From Bacteroides finegoldii DSM 17565 (GTDB lineage Bacteria > Bacteroidota > Bacteroidia > Bacteroidales > Bacteroidaceae), in contig NZ_GG688317.1 in assembly GCF_000156195.1 (NCBI RefSeq), forward strand, positions 62,001 through 126,000: a stretch of 64,000 nt of DNA, in the 5' to 3' direction. The notes below the pieces were generated by a model. The model was given only the letters and a program-made list of their open reading frames with translations. It had not been told where the DNA came from and did not search any database. Below are positions 8,203 through 15,400 of this stretch, in pieces. How positions within the stretch are numbered: the first letter of the stretch is position 1; the number at the start of each line of letters is the position of its first letter. Both the position numbers and the translations under genes were made by a program.

Positions 8203-8380
8203 GGCTCTGCCCTAAGAACCCGGCAAGGACTTTCAGCCCTGTGCAACCCGACCAAAGAGTGACCCCCTCTTTGGAAACTCCGCTTAGTGGCTTCCACCCC
8301 TAAGAACCCGGAGCAGGAAGTGACCCTCTCCCTGCCCCCACCGATTAAGGCTCTGCCCTAATAACCCGAAGTGAAACTCA
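8203..8380 (+). repeat. oriT-like repeat region upstream of the relaxase
   Basis: Three copies of CCTAAGAACCCGG (8211-8223, 8299-8311, and 8357-8369 with changes) alternate with AGTGACCC-CTC motifs (near 8256 and 8316; AGTGAAACTC at 8369). GGCTCTGCCCTAA occurs twice (8203 and 8349). The 269-bp gap 8127-8395 has no gene. MobV relaxases are usually encoded right beside their oriT, so this is the best candidate for the nick region. The nick site itself cannot be assigned. Confidence 0.55.
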
Positions 8381-8395
8381 AAATACAGAAAGCCT

Positions 8396-9925
8396 ATGGC
8401 ACAGAAGACATCCATCAACATCAAGCCGTGCAACATCGGCAGCAGCGAAGCGCACAACAGGCGGACAGCGGAATACATCACCAATATCCGCAAGGAGAAG
8501 TTCTACATCCGTACCGACATCATGGCAGGAAACGAGGCATGGGTATCACCTGATTTCGGTGAAGCCACGCTCACCGACCGCTACAATCAGATAGCCGCTA
8601 TGGTCAAGGAAAAGACAGGACGGGCGATGCAGACCAAAGACCGGGAAAGGGTGAACAAGAAGACTGGTAAGGTGACCATAGTCCGTGGCAGCACTCCGCT
8701 CAAGGAGGGCGTGGTCGTCATCAAGGACGACACCACGATGGAGCAACTGCGGCACTTCTGCGAGGTGTGTAAGCAGAGTTGGGGAATCACAGCCCTGCAA
8801 GTGTTCATCCACCGTGACGAGGGACATTACGGAACACCCGGCGACAATGCCACATGGAAGCCCAACCTCCACGCCCACATCGTATGGGACTGGATGAACC
8901 ACGACACGGGCAAATCCTGCAAACTGGACGAGAAAGCCATGAGCGAGATGCAGACCGTTTTGGCTGAGTGTCTGGAAATGGAAAGGGGCACCTCAAAGGA
9001 GGTGACGGGAAAGGAACATCTGGAGCGCACGGACTTCATCATCGCCAAGCAGAAACAGGAAGCGGAACAGGCGAAAGCCGCAAGGCAAGCCGCCATCGCC
9101 GCCAAGGAGAAAGCCGAAGCGGAACTTATGTTTGTGGAGGGCGAGAGCAAGGCGAAAGAACAATACAGCCTTTCCCTCGACAGCGAGATTGCCGAAAAGG
9201 AGAAGCAACTCAAGGACGAGCGCAAGGCGAAAGTGGACAGCATACTGGACAGTGTCGGCAGTCTTGTGGGGGTCGGTAAATCCGCAGCGGTCGAAAAGGA
9301 AAATGCCAAGCTGAAAGCCGAGAACGAGCGCATGAAGAAAGCCTTTGCCGAAGCCGTAAAGGACAAGGTGGAGGAACGGACAAAGGCATTGGTCGCAGAA
9401 AAGCAGAAAGCCGAAACGGAACGTGACAGGGCTTTGGTGCAGAGCCGTTCACTTGCCATTGATAGGGACAAGGCGGTACGGCAGCTTCAGGAGCAGAAAG
9501 ACAACGAGCGACAGCGCATCAGCCAAGCGGTAAACCAAGCCACGGCAGAGAAAGACAAGACCATCCGCCTGTTGCAGAGTACGCTGAAAGCGAGCAGGCA
9601 TGTCCTAAGCCTGTTTGCGGATATGCTCTACAAGGCAAGTGAGGTTTTCCGGCGAGCCATTGATGCGATTATCCATTTCGGTACGGAACAGCACAAGTCC
9701 ATCTTTGCACCCTCCGAAGCCGCCGACATCAAGAGCGTGATGCAGGAGTACGGGGAAACGACCGAACAGCAGAATGCGGTCGGCGCATGGCTCTGTGATT
9801 ATGCGGAGAGCCGACAGCCGTTTGACGAAATAAAACATCGCCATACACTCAAAGAGGTTGGCGATGTGGCAGAAGGTAAGTATGATTGGAAAATAGAGAG
9901 TATACAACAAAGATTACAAAGATGA
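8396..9925 (+). CDS. mob: MobV-family (Pre/Mob) relaxase
   Basis: This 509-aa relaxase should nick one strand at oriT and lead it into a recipient. MobV motifs are visible: motif I HNRR at residues 20-23, then HRDE at 139-142 and HAH at 159-161, the histidine cluster that binds the metal. From about 210 to 400 the protein is a long charged coiled coil rich in Ala, Lys and Glu. An unassigned C-terminal domain follows. It is of normal size for the family. With no mating-pair genes in the element, transfer must use a helper. The gene shares the high G+C of its upstream neighbours. Confidence 0.88.
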   Translation: MAQKTSINIKPCNIGSSEAHNRRTAEYITNIRKEKFYIRTDIMAGNEAWVSPDFGEATLTDRYNQIAAMVKEKTGRAMQTKDRERVNKKTGKVTIVRGSTPLKEGVVVIKDDTTMEQLRHFCEVCKQSWGITALQVFIHRDEGHYGTPGDNATWKPNLHAHIVWDWMNHDTGKSCKLDEKAMSEMQTVLAECLEMERGTSKEVTGKEHLERTDFIIAKQKQEAEQAKAARQAAIAAKEKAEAELMFVEGESKAKEQYSLSLDSEIAEKEKQLKDERKAKVDSILDSVGSLVGVGKSAAVEKENAKLKAENERMKKAFAEAVKDKVEERTKALVAEKQKAETERDRALVQSRSLAIDRDKAVRQLQEQKDNERQRISQAVNQATAEKDKTIRLLQSTLKASRHVLSLFADMLYKASEVFRRAIDAIIHFGTEQHKSIFAPSEAADIKSVMQEYGETTEQQNAVGAWLCDYAESRQPFDEIKHRHTLKEVGDVAEGKYDWKIESIQQRLQR

Positions 9926-9933
9926 TATTGGAT

Positions 9934-10503
9934 CTAAATATCATCCAAATCGCTTTGAATTTTGGCTTCTACATTTTGAGAATCACGATAGCGAATCAGC
10001 ACCATACCTTCGTAAACCCCAGAGGATTTTTCAATTGAAAGTTGTATATCTCCACCTGTCACTTCCCATGCACTACCATATACAACTGTTCCTTGATGGA
10101 CTTCTGCCATTAAAGCAGTATTGGAATCAGAAAGGGCTGGATTTTTTTCTTTTGAGATAGACGGCTTACCATATTTGCGAGTATACAAATCTTTATAGTA
10201 GTCATAGGTGTTAACGAGAGTGTTCCATTCTCCGCTCGGTTCAAACAACACAACTACAGCAAAAACATTTTTCCCATCGTCTGTAGCAGTTACACCTACA
10301 GTCGCTTCACTGCCAGTAAAATCCCCTGTAAACAAAGAGATATTGTTTTCCTGCCCGATAGAAGTAAATCCTTTGGTTTTTAGTTTTTGACAAAACTCGG
10401 TCATGCTTCCTTCAATAGGAATCCCTTTGAATGAAAGGTGTTCTTGTGCCATGATGTTAATGACAGCTAAGAATACGGCTAAAGAGGCTAGAATCTTTTT
10501 CAT
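9934..10503 (-). CDS. Secreted protein of unknown function (element cargo)
   Basis: The 189-aa product has a signal peptide (residues 1-19, ending IMAQ) and no lipobox, so a periplasmic or secreted protein is expected. The mature part begins HLSFKGIPIEGSMTEFC and looks like an alpha/beta domain. Similar small exported proteins are common in Bacteroides, but I cannot assign a role. It is convergent with the relaxase gene (8 bp between stops) and AT-rich, unlike it, so it belongs to a different module. A gap of 65 bp separates it from the HNH gene. Confidence 0.75.
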   Translation of the reverse strand: MKKILASLAVFLAVINIMAQEHLSFKGIPIEGSMTEFCQKLKTKGFTSIGQENNISLFTGDFTGSEATVGVTATDDGKNVFAVVVLFEPSGEWNTLVNTYDYYKDLYTRKYGKPSISKEKNPALSDSNTALMAEVHQGTVVYGSAWEVTGGDIQLSIEKSSGVYEGMVLIRYRDSQNVEAKIQSDLDDI

Positions 10504-10568
10504 AATTTATGATGGTTGATTTGTTATAGTTACAAATTTACTCATTTTTAGCCATATAGCAAATTATT

Positions 10569-11606
10569 TTAGCAATAATCGTCAATTCCATCTTCACCAT
10601 CCCATTCTAAACCTTGGGCTAATGTAAAAGCCTTTCGTGCGCCCTGTTCCTCAAAGAATGTTTGTCCCTCGTGAATATATTTATCACCTTCAAATGACAC
10701 AGTAATCAAAGAGAATTTCTTGATGCCATCATCTGCATGGGTTCTGATTAAAAGGGAGTCCCCTTTCAAGGCGAAATCGTCAATATAATGAGTGGAATAT
10801 TCATTCTTGGTAACGATAGCCCCTTTTTTAAGCATCTTGGAATATGTTTCCAATGGTTCTTCATCCCAACGAATTGGGCATAGCGGAAATTCTGTCGGTG
10901 TACGCCAATACTTTTGCATCGCAGTCGGTGATAGCGATTCAGTCAGAATGTCTTGCTTGTATTCTACGGCAGAGAATTCTGATTGGCTACTGGGTACAGA
11001 ACTGTATTTAGAAAATGGCTCAATGTGTTCGTGGCGTTTGGTCGGTGCATAAATCCACTCGCCCATAGTACCATTGCTTGTGTTTGTTGGGGCAGATGGT
11101 GTTTCCGCCCATAATTTCAAGCGTTCATATGAAGCCTTTGCTTCCTCGGCGGAAACAGTCCGCATCCATGCAAAGTTTGGGTTGTCATTGGCAAATTCCT
11201 GTATGATTGAAGGGTCGTTTATGAATGCTTCAATACTCCCACATAGAAACTCTATTCTCTTTCTTGTAATAGGATTTAGCAAAACATTTTCCAACTTTGT
11301 TAACCACCTTAGATTTTGAGGGCGATTGTTTCGTCTATTGGTGTCTATATGGTCAACAACATGTTGGGGTGTAGGTGGCTCCCCTAAGAAAGCATAGGCA
11401 ACAATGCGATGTACTCTTTCGCCGCCAATAATCATATATCCAGTTTGTTCATTAGCTTTTCCGAATGTCCAAATATCATCTTCTTTCCTCACTCTTTTAC
11501 CTATGCGAGAATGGCGCAATACCGCCCCATTGTCACGGACAGAGTAGGTTTCACCTTTGTAGATGCAATCCTTAACCTCCTTATAATCATCCAATAAATT
11601 TCTCAT
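10569..11606 (-). CDS. HNH endonuclease with unknown C-terminal domain
   Basis: The 345-aa protein has an HNH nuclease core at about residues 60-110: VHRIVAYAFLG (H66), VVDHID (D85, H86), then NN at 93-94 and NLRW (N98). This is the HNH_3 pattern found in phage and mobile-element nucleases. The N-terminal 60 residues look like a NUMOD4-type DNA-recognition segment. The long C-terminal half (110-345) is not typical of simple homing nucleases and I cannot name it. It starts 2 bp after the HTH gene stop, so the two are surely co-transcribed. Location beside attR is typical for cargo. Confidence 0.82.
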   Translation of the reverse strand: MRNLLDDYKEVKDCIYKGETYSVRDNGAVLRHSRIGKRVRKEDDIWTFGKANEQTGYMIIGGERVHRIVAYAFLGEPPTPQHVVDHIDTNRRNNRPQNLRWLTKLENVLLNPITRKRIEFLCGSIEAFINDPSIIQEFANDNPNFAWMRTVSAEEAKASYERLKLWAETPSAPTNTSNGTMGEWIYAPTKRHEHIEPFSKYSSVPSSQSEFSAVEYKQDILTESLSPTAMQKYWRTPTEFPLCPIRWDEEPLETYSKMLKKGAIVTKNEYSTHYIDDFALKGDSLLIRTHADDGIKKFSLITVSFEGDKYIHEGQTFFEEQGARKAFTLAQGLEWDGEDGIDDYC

Positions 11607-11608
11607 TA

Positions 11609-12235
11609 TTACCTCCGTCCAAATCTGTCATAGGTTTCAAAAGCTAACAGCAAAACTTTTCTCCATTCGTCTTGTGTCTTGTAATCCAGCTTTACATTTA
11701 CACAGACTGACCCATAGACGACATTAGTGCAGACTTCGACTTCACAGTTATTCGTGCTGTCGTGGACTACTCCAATAGGAAGCGCAAGGTTGTTGCCGAT
11801 TCGCTCTTGGAGAGTGTCTCCGATGGTGAAAGTTATGAAATAGTCGGGCAATCCAAAATCTGGTGTAGCACAATCTTCATAGCCAGAATCGTCCAATTTA
11901 CAGAAGATAATTGTAGACGGTTTTCCCAATTCTCGCAATATATTCGGTACGACCTCAAAGAATTGTGATACTGCCTTTTGCTTTTTTACATCAGCCCCAC
12001 TCATTTCTTCTTCATTTATCAATTCAAGGTCATCGGCAAGCTCTTTGAAAAAGTTCTGCCTTAAAACCTTTGATATTTGTTTAAGCTGTACGATGTCAAT
12101 TTTGCTGCGCTTGAATATGTCATACACATTGTTCCTTTGGCAGCAAATCAATCGTGCAAACTCTGTGATTGGAATTTGCTGTTTCCTCACCTCCTTTTCG
12201 ATGAGTTTGCCAATGGTTAATTTTTCGCTTTCCAT
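11609..12235 (-). CDS. XRE-like HTH protein with unknown C-terminal domain, partner of the HNH nuclease
   Basis: The first 60 residues of this 208-aa protein form a Cro/XRE-like helix-turn-helix: IGKLIEKEV, ITEFARLICCQRNNVYDIF, then LKQISKVL. Residues 95-205 form a separate domain, apparently beta-rich, with several Cys residues, that I do not recognise. It is the first gene of a two-gene operon with the HNH nuclease. It may repress the operon, sense a signal through its C-terminal domain, or guide the nuclease. These are inferences from architecture only. Confidence 0.78.
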   Translation of the reverse strand: MESEKLTIGKLIEKEVRKQQIPITEFARLICCQRNNVYDIFKRSKIDIVQLKQISKVLRQNFFKELADDLELINEEEMSGADVKKQKAVSQFFEVVPNILRELGKPSTIIFCKLDDSGYEDCATPDFGLPDYFITFTIGDTLQERIGNNLALPIGVVHDSTNNCEVEVCTNVVYGSVCVNVKLDYKTQDEWRKVLLLAFETYDRFGRR

Positions 12236-12533
12236 ATTGCATAATATTTATGGATACAAAGTTACAGAACAAAATATACGCAAAGAAAAAATAGGTGTAT
12301 CATGTTATTGTGCATAATGTATTAATTTCAAGAATACTCAATAATTCCCCGACAAGTTATTGCGGTCTCATCTTATCCCTTACACGAATAATCGCAATGA
12401 TTTATTTAAAGGCCAGATTTAGCCACTCTTTCTATTTAAAAATCTATAAAAACTCTCTGTAATTTCATGGAATTGCAAAAGGCCATTATTACAGAGTTTC
12501 GCCTCAAAAAGGTCACCTGAAGGTCACTGTATA
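12236..12533. other. Gene-free right end of the element
   Basis: This stretch between the HTH gene start and the palindrome has no credible gene. It holds the shared motif ATTTCATGGAATT (12462-12474) and the right arm-type repeat (12507-12527). The promoter of the HTH/HNH operon should lie in its left part; no clear TAnnTTTG box was found. Confidence 0.6.
12507..12527 (+). repeat. Right subterminal arm-type repeat
   Basis: Identical to 624-644 and in the same orientation: two GGTCAC hexamers 11 bp apart. It lies about 75 bp inside the attR core. See the left copy for interpretation. Confidence 0.65.
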
Positions 12534-12577
12534 TAAGAATCAAGCACTTACAAATATTTGTAAGTGCTTGATTCTTA
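12534..12577 (-). terminator. Perfect 44-bp palindrome next to tRNA-Met
   Basis: Bases 12534-12555 are the exact reverse complement of 12556-12577. It lies just 3' of the tRNA on the minus strand, in the place occupied by the original terminator in the left copy, and shares the stem core AAGCACTT/AAGTGCTT with it. It probably ends tRNA transcription, though the T-run after it is weak. It could also be a recombination-related structure. Confidence 0.65.
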
Positions 12578-12579
12578 GT

Positions 12580-12625
12580 GTGGACCAGCCAGGGCTTGAA
12601 CCTGGGACCTCCAGATTATGAGTCT
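12580..12625 (-). other. attR: tRNA-Met 3' half supplied by the element
   Basis: Counterpart of 466-511, with identical 22-bp core 12604-12625. The element sequence restores a complete tRNA, with the T-stem middle pair inverted relative to the displaced copy. Confidence 0.85.
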
Positions 12626-12654
12626 GTTGCTCTAACCAACTGAGCTACAAGTCC
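12581..12654 (-). tRNA. tRNA-Met (CAU anticodon)
   Basis: A 74-nt cloverleaf reads GGACTTGTAGCTCAGTTGG from 12654, with anticodon loop CTCATAA, T arm CCAGG-TTCAAGC-CCTGG and discriminator A; CCA is not encoded. The acceptor stem has one U-U mismatch. The loop CTCATAA and absence of initiator features favour elongator tRNA-Met, but CAU could also be a lysidine-modified tRNA-Ile. Everything 3' of the anticodon loop now comes from the integrated element. Confidence 0.92.
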
Positions 12655-12681
12655 GGTGTATCCATTTACTGGATGCGGTCA

Positions 12682-12713
12682 CAAAAGTAGTGCTTTCTGT
12701 CGAATTATGCAAA
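12682..12713 (-). promoter_or_regulatory. tRNA-Met promoter
   Basis: On the minus strand TTTG (12710-12713) and TACTTTTG (12682-12689) are separated by exactly 20 bp, a full match to the Bacteroides -33/-7 consensus. Transcription would start near 12675, about 20 nt before the tRNA. Confidence 0.82.
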
Positions 12714-12745
12714 TTCTTTTGATAAAAATCTGCTATTCTTTGCCT

Positions 12746-13057
12746 TCAAAACTTGTATTTGCGTTTCGGATTCTTGGGAAACCAGCCTTTCCGTACCCGT
12801 TCTTCCTGTTCAAAGACCTCTTTAATGGTCCAGAAGGAAGAGAAAGCGAATACGCCTAGCAGGGAGGACAGAATTACATTGTCAATGCTCAATGACGCTA
12901 TGACACCGCCTATACCGAGTATCAGGAATATCCACCAACATTTAGTGCCCCAATAATATTCGGCCTTTACCACAACGGGGTGAAAAAGGCCGATAATCAA
13001 AAAGGTACAAATTCCGATAAATAGCCCTGCAAGGTGATATTCATTCAGAAACTCCAT
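12746..13057 (-). CDS. DUF4491 family small membrane protein
   Basis: This 103-aa protein has about three hydrophobic segments: GLFIGICTFLIIGLF near residues 11-25, WWIFLILGIGGVIASL near 41-56 and ILSSLLGVFAFSSFW near 62-76. Its FHPVVVKAEYYWGTKCWW stretch is the hallmark of the DUF4491 family of Bacteroidetes. The function is unknown. It starts 6 bp after the Lrp-type regulator and is probably co-transcribed with it. Confidence 0.85.
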   Translation of the reverse strand: MEFLNEYHLAGLFIGICTFLIIGLFHPVVVKAEYYWGTKCWWIFLILGIGGVIASLSIDNVILSSLLGVFAFSSFWTIKEVFEQEERVRKGWFPKNPKRKYKF

Positions 13058-13063
13058 CGCTTG

Positions 13064-13528
13064 TTATTTTTCTATGCGAATGGGGATTTCTTTCTTGATG
13101 CTCTGTTCTAGAGAAATCAATGTCTCGGTGGCTACTACACCTGGTATCTCTTGCATTTTGTTATTCAGCAAATCCATCAGATGCTCGTTGTCACATGCGT
13201 ACAATTTGGTCAGCATAGTGTATGGTCCTGTAGTGAAATGACATTCCACAATTTCGGGAATCTTCTGAAGTTCTGCCACAACAGCTTTGTACATAGAGCC
13301 TTTTTCTAATTTGATACCGACGTATGTACATGTTCTGTAGCCCAAAGATTTGGGATTAACGTGGTAGCCCGAGCCTACAATGACACCTAAGTCAATCAGT
13401 CTTTGCACACGCTGATGGATGGCTGCACGTGACACTCCACATTCGGCTGCTACGTCTTTGAAAGGGATACGGGCATTCTGGGAAATAATTTCTAGTATCT
13501 GCCTGTCGAGATTGTCTATTCTTTCCAT
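13064..13528 (-). CDS. Lrp/AsnC family transcriptional regulator
   Basis: The 154-aa protein has the standard Lrp layout. An N-terminal helix-turn-helix begins NLDRQILEIISQNARIPF with recognition segment CGVSRAAIHQRVQRL; a RAM effector/oligomerization domain follows from about residue 65. Such proteins bind amino acids and control transport or metabolism genes. The length is normal. It heads a two-gene unit with the DUF4491 gene. The target genes cannot be told from the window. Confidence 0.9.
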   Translation of the reverse strand: MERIDNLDRQILEIISQNARIPFKDVAAECGVSRAAIHQRVQRLIDLGVIVGSGYHVNPKSLGYRTCTYVGIKLEKGSMYKAVVAELQKIPEIVECHFTTGPYTMLTKLYACDNEHLMDLLNNKMQEIPGVVATETLISLEQSIKKEIPIRIEK

Positions 13529-13632
13529 AATAATAAATTATAATTTCCAGTTGTTATCAAATAGTAAGCAAATATAGAGATTTATTTTAATTATTCTTCT
13601 TTTTTGAGAGAAAAAATAGGCAAAAGCAAAAA

Positions 13633-13661
13633 AAAGAGATGCAAACGCTTTGCACCTCTTT
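13633..13661 (-). terminator. Intrinsic terminator after the FKBP genes
   Basis: AAAGAG-TGCAAA pairs with TTTGCA-CTCTTT around a CGC loop with one mismatch, 28 bp after the stop of the lipoprotein FKBP gene. A T-run follows on the minus strand. Confidence 0.75.
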
Positions 13662-13688
13662 CCTTTTTCTATTTAGAAAGAAACTTTC

Positions 13689-14567
13689 TTATTTCTTATC
13701 TTTTTCAATGCCCACCAGCTCAACTTCGAAAATCAAAGTAGAGAACGGTTTGATTTGGCCGCCTGATTCTCTAGCACCGTATGCCAGTTCCTGAGGGATG
13801 TAAAGTTCCCATTTAGAACCGACAGGCATCATAGTCAATGCTTCTGTCCAACCTTTGATTACTTGGTTAGCACGGAAAGTAGCCGGTTCTTTACGTTTGT
13901 AAGAGCTGTCAAATTCTGTTCCGTCAATTAAAGTACCTTTGTAGTTAACTTTCACTTTGCAAGTGTCAGCAGGGATTTCACCTTTACCTTCAGTGATCAC
14001 TTTGTATTGCAGACCGCTCGGAGTTGTTTTCACACCTTCTTTAGTCTTATTGTCGGCAAGGAACTTTTCGTTTTCAGCTTTGTAGTCAGCGTATTTTTCA
14101 GCCAAAGCTTTTGCTTTGATGGTTTCCATAGCTGTACGGGTATAAGTCTGAGCTTCTTCCATAGTCATCATGCCGCCTTTTTCCAAAGTACCTGCGATGA
14201 AACCTGCCATGAAGTTAGCTTTGCTGATTGTTTTAGTAGAGTCGCCGGCAAATAACTCCTGGTTGATACCTTTCATCATTTGGTTGCTGATCTGTTGACC
14301 GATTTGCAAACCTGCCATGTAAGCGATATCTTTCTTGCTGGTTTTGTTTGCACCTTCGTTCAAACCTTTGATGAAATCTGCCATGTAAGCAGTATCAACA
14401 TCCAAGCGGCCTGTCAGGTAGCCTTTCAAACCTTGAGTCTGAGCCATACCGATAGAATAAGACAGGGAGTCGAGTTCTGTTGACAGATTTGCTTTAGGAG
14501 ACTGAGCTGTGCAAGAAGCAAGGCTTGCAGCAGCGGCGATTGCCATAAAAATACTAACTTTTTTCAT
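13689..14567 (-). CDS. FKBP-type peptidyl-prolyl isomerase, lipoprotein
   Basis: This 292-aa protein should speed cis-trans isomerization of proline peptide bonds in envelope proteins. A lipoprotein signal ends LASC (Cys19). An FKBP N-terminal dimerization region follows (SYSIGMAQ to about 165), then a C-terminal FKBP domain from about 185: VKVNYKGTLIDGTEFDSS, QVIKGWTEAL, IPQELAYGAR and LIFEVELV. This resembles the Mip/FkpA layout. It lies 20 bp after the paralogous FKBP gene and ends before a terminator, so the two form an operon. Confidence 0.93.
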   Translation of the reverse strand: MKKVSIFMAIAAAASLASCTAQSPKANLSTELDSLSYSIGMAQTQGLKGYLTGRLDVDTAYMADFIKGLNEGANKTSKKDIAYMAGLQIGQQISNQMMKGINQELFAGDSTKTISKANFMAGFIAGTLEKGGMMTMEEAQTYTRTAMETIKAKALAEKYADYKAENEKFLADNKTKEGVKTTPSGLQYKVITEGKGEIPADTCKVKVNYKGTLIDGTEFDSSYKRKEPATFRANQVIKGWTEALTMMPVGSKWELYIPQELAYGARESGGQIKPFSTLIFEVELVGIEKDKK

Positions 14568-14587
14568 TTTGCTTTGAATTTTTTTAT

Positions 14588-15172
14588 TTATAATACTTCG
14601 AGTAATTCTACTTCAAATACGAGTGTGCTGTGGGGAGGAATCATTTCTCCGGCACCTCTTGCGCCATAACCCAGTTCAGACGGAATATACAGTTTCCATT
14701 TAGAACCTTCCGGCATCAGTTGAAGTGCTTCAACCCATCCCGGGATTACCTGGCTCACGCCGAATACTGTGGGCTCACCACGCTGAACAGAACTGTCGAA
14801 CAGTGTTCCGTCAATCAAAGTACCTTCGTAATGGCATTTTACCTGATCGGTAGCCTGAGGCTTTTTGCCTGTACCTTCTTTTATTATTTCGTATTGCAAT
14901 CCGCTGGGCAGAGTTACTACACCTGCTCTTTTTTTGTTTTCCTCAAGGAATGCTTTCCCCTGTTCGATAGCGGCGGCGCCCATTTTAGCTTCCAGTTCTT
15001 CGAAATACTTGTTTACTATTTCGCGGGCTTCCTGATGGCTGATAGCCGTCTGGTTGCCTTCCAATACATCTTTGATAGCTTGTGCGAAGTCGTCTACCGA
15101 AAGGTTGGCGATTCCCATACTTGATAAGTTTTGGCCGATTCCGAGACCAATAGAGTAACTGAATTTATCCAT
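14588..15172 (-). CDS. FKBP-type peptidyl-prolyl isomerase, paralogue
   Basis: The 194-aa protein has the same layout as its neighbour but no signal peptide, so it is probably cytoplasmic. An N-terminal region (FSYSIGLGIGQNL) precedes an FKBP domain with VKCHYEGTLIDG, FDSS, QVIPGWVEAL, IPSELGYGAR and LVFEVELLEV. I chose the start at MDKFSYS (15172) because homology to the paralogue begins there; in-frame ATGs at 15208 and 15223 would add a non-conserved extension. It is the first gene of a tandem pair that arose by duplication. Confidence 0.9.
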   Translation of the reverse strand: MDKFSYSIGLGIGQNLSSMGIANLSVDDFAQAIKDVLEGNQTAISHQEAREIVNKYFEELEAKMGAAAIEQGKAFLEENKKRAGVVTLPSGLQYEIIKEGTGKKPQATDQVKCHYEGTLIDGTLFDSSVQRGEPTVFGVSQVIPGWVEALQLMPEGSKWKLYIPSELGYGARGAGEMIPPHSTLVFEVELLEVL

Positions 15173-15245
15173 ATAATGTTTTTTGTTGGCGATTGAAGCG
15201 TATTTCATAGTTTTAGCCTTCAATCAATTGCAAATTTATGAATCG

Positions 15246-15253
15246 CAAAAGTA
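15246..15253 (-). promoter_or_regulatory. Candidate promoter of the FKBP operon
   Basis: TACTTTTG on the minus strand, about 25 bp before the longest possible FKBP start and 74 bp before the preferred one. No clear -33 box. Confidence 0.45.
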
Positions 15254-15361
15254 CGTGTTTTATTTGAATGATTTAGCATTTGGTATTTAAAAATTCTTAT
15301 ATCTGTGAAAGTTAGCCGTTTTTTTACAAAAGAATTAGTTCTTTTATTCGATGATTCTGAT

Positions 15362-15369
15362 TACATTTG
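15362..15369 (+). promoter_or_regulatory. Candidate promoter of the sirtuin gene
   Basis: TACATTTG lies 31 bp before the ATG at 15401, which also has a rare clear Shine-Dalgarno (AAGGAGG). The alternative upstream ATG at 15305 would lie before this promoter, which supports the short protein. Confidence 0.5.
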
Positions 15370-15400
15370 TGTGGCTATTAAAAAAGAAGGAGGAATAGTA

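Larger units (their letters stand above)
490..12625. mobile_element. Integrative mobilizable element in tRNA-Met(CAU), about 12.1 kb
   Basis: The limits are the 22-bp identical cores at 490-511 and 12604-12625. Inside are a tyrosine integrase at the left end, an excisionase-like HTH protein, a primase-helicase ATPase, a MobV-type relaxase behind an oriT-like repeat region, and cargo genes near both ends. There are no type IV secretion genes, so it is expected to be mobilized by a helper conjugative element rather than to transfer by itself. The block 6968-9925 is clearly richer in G+C than the rest, which suggests a mosaic build. Subterminal repeats at 624-644 and 12507-12527 support the borders. 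Confidence 0.83.

Noticed and set aside
8827..9471. Long minus-strand open frame (214 codons) opposite the relaxase
   Set aside because: It mirrors the Ala/Lys/Glu coiled coil of the relaxase in a GC-rich region, is Ser/Phe-rich without domain features, and has no promoter. The plus-strand relaxase motifs are clear.
10569..12235. Type II toxin-antitoxin pair
   Set aside because: Both proteins are much larger than usual TA partners and the HNH protein has a 235-residue extra domain; no known TA family fits.
12236..12533. Second tRNA or small gene at the right end of the element
   Set aside because: No cloverleaf other than tRNA-Met and no open frame with start, context and length to support a gene.
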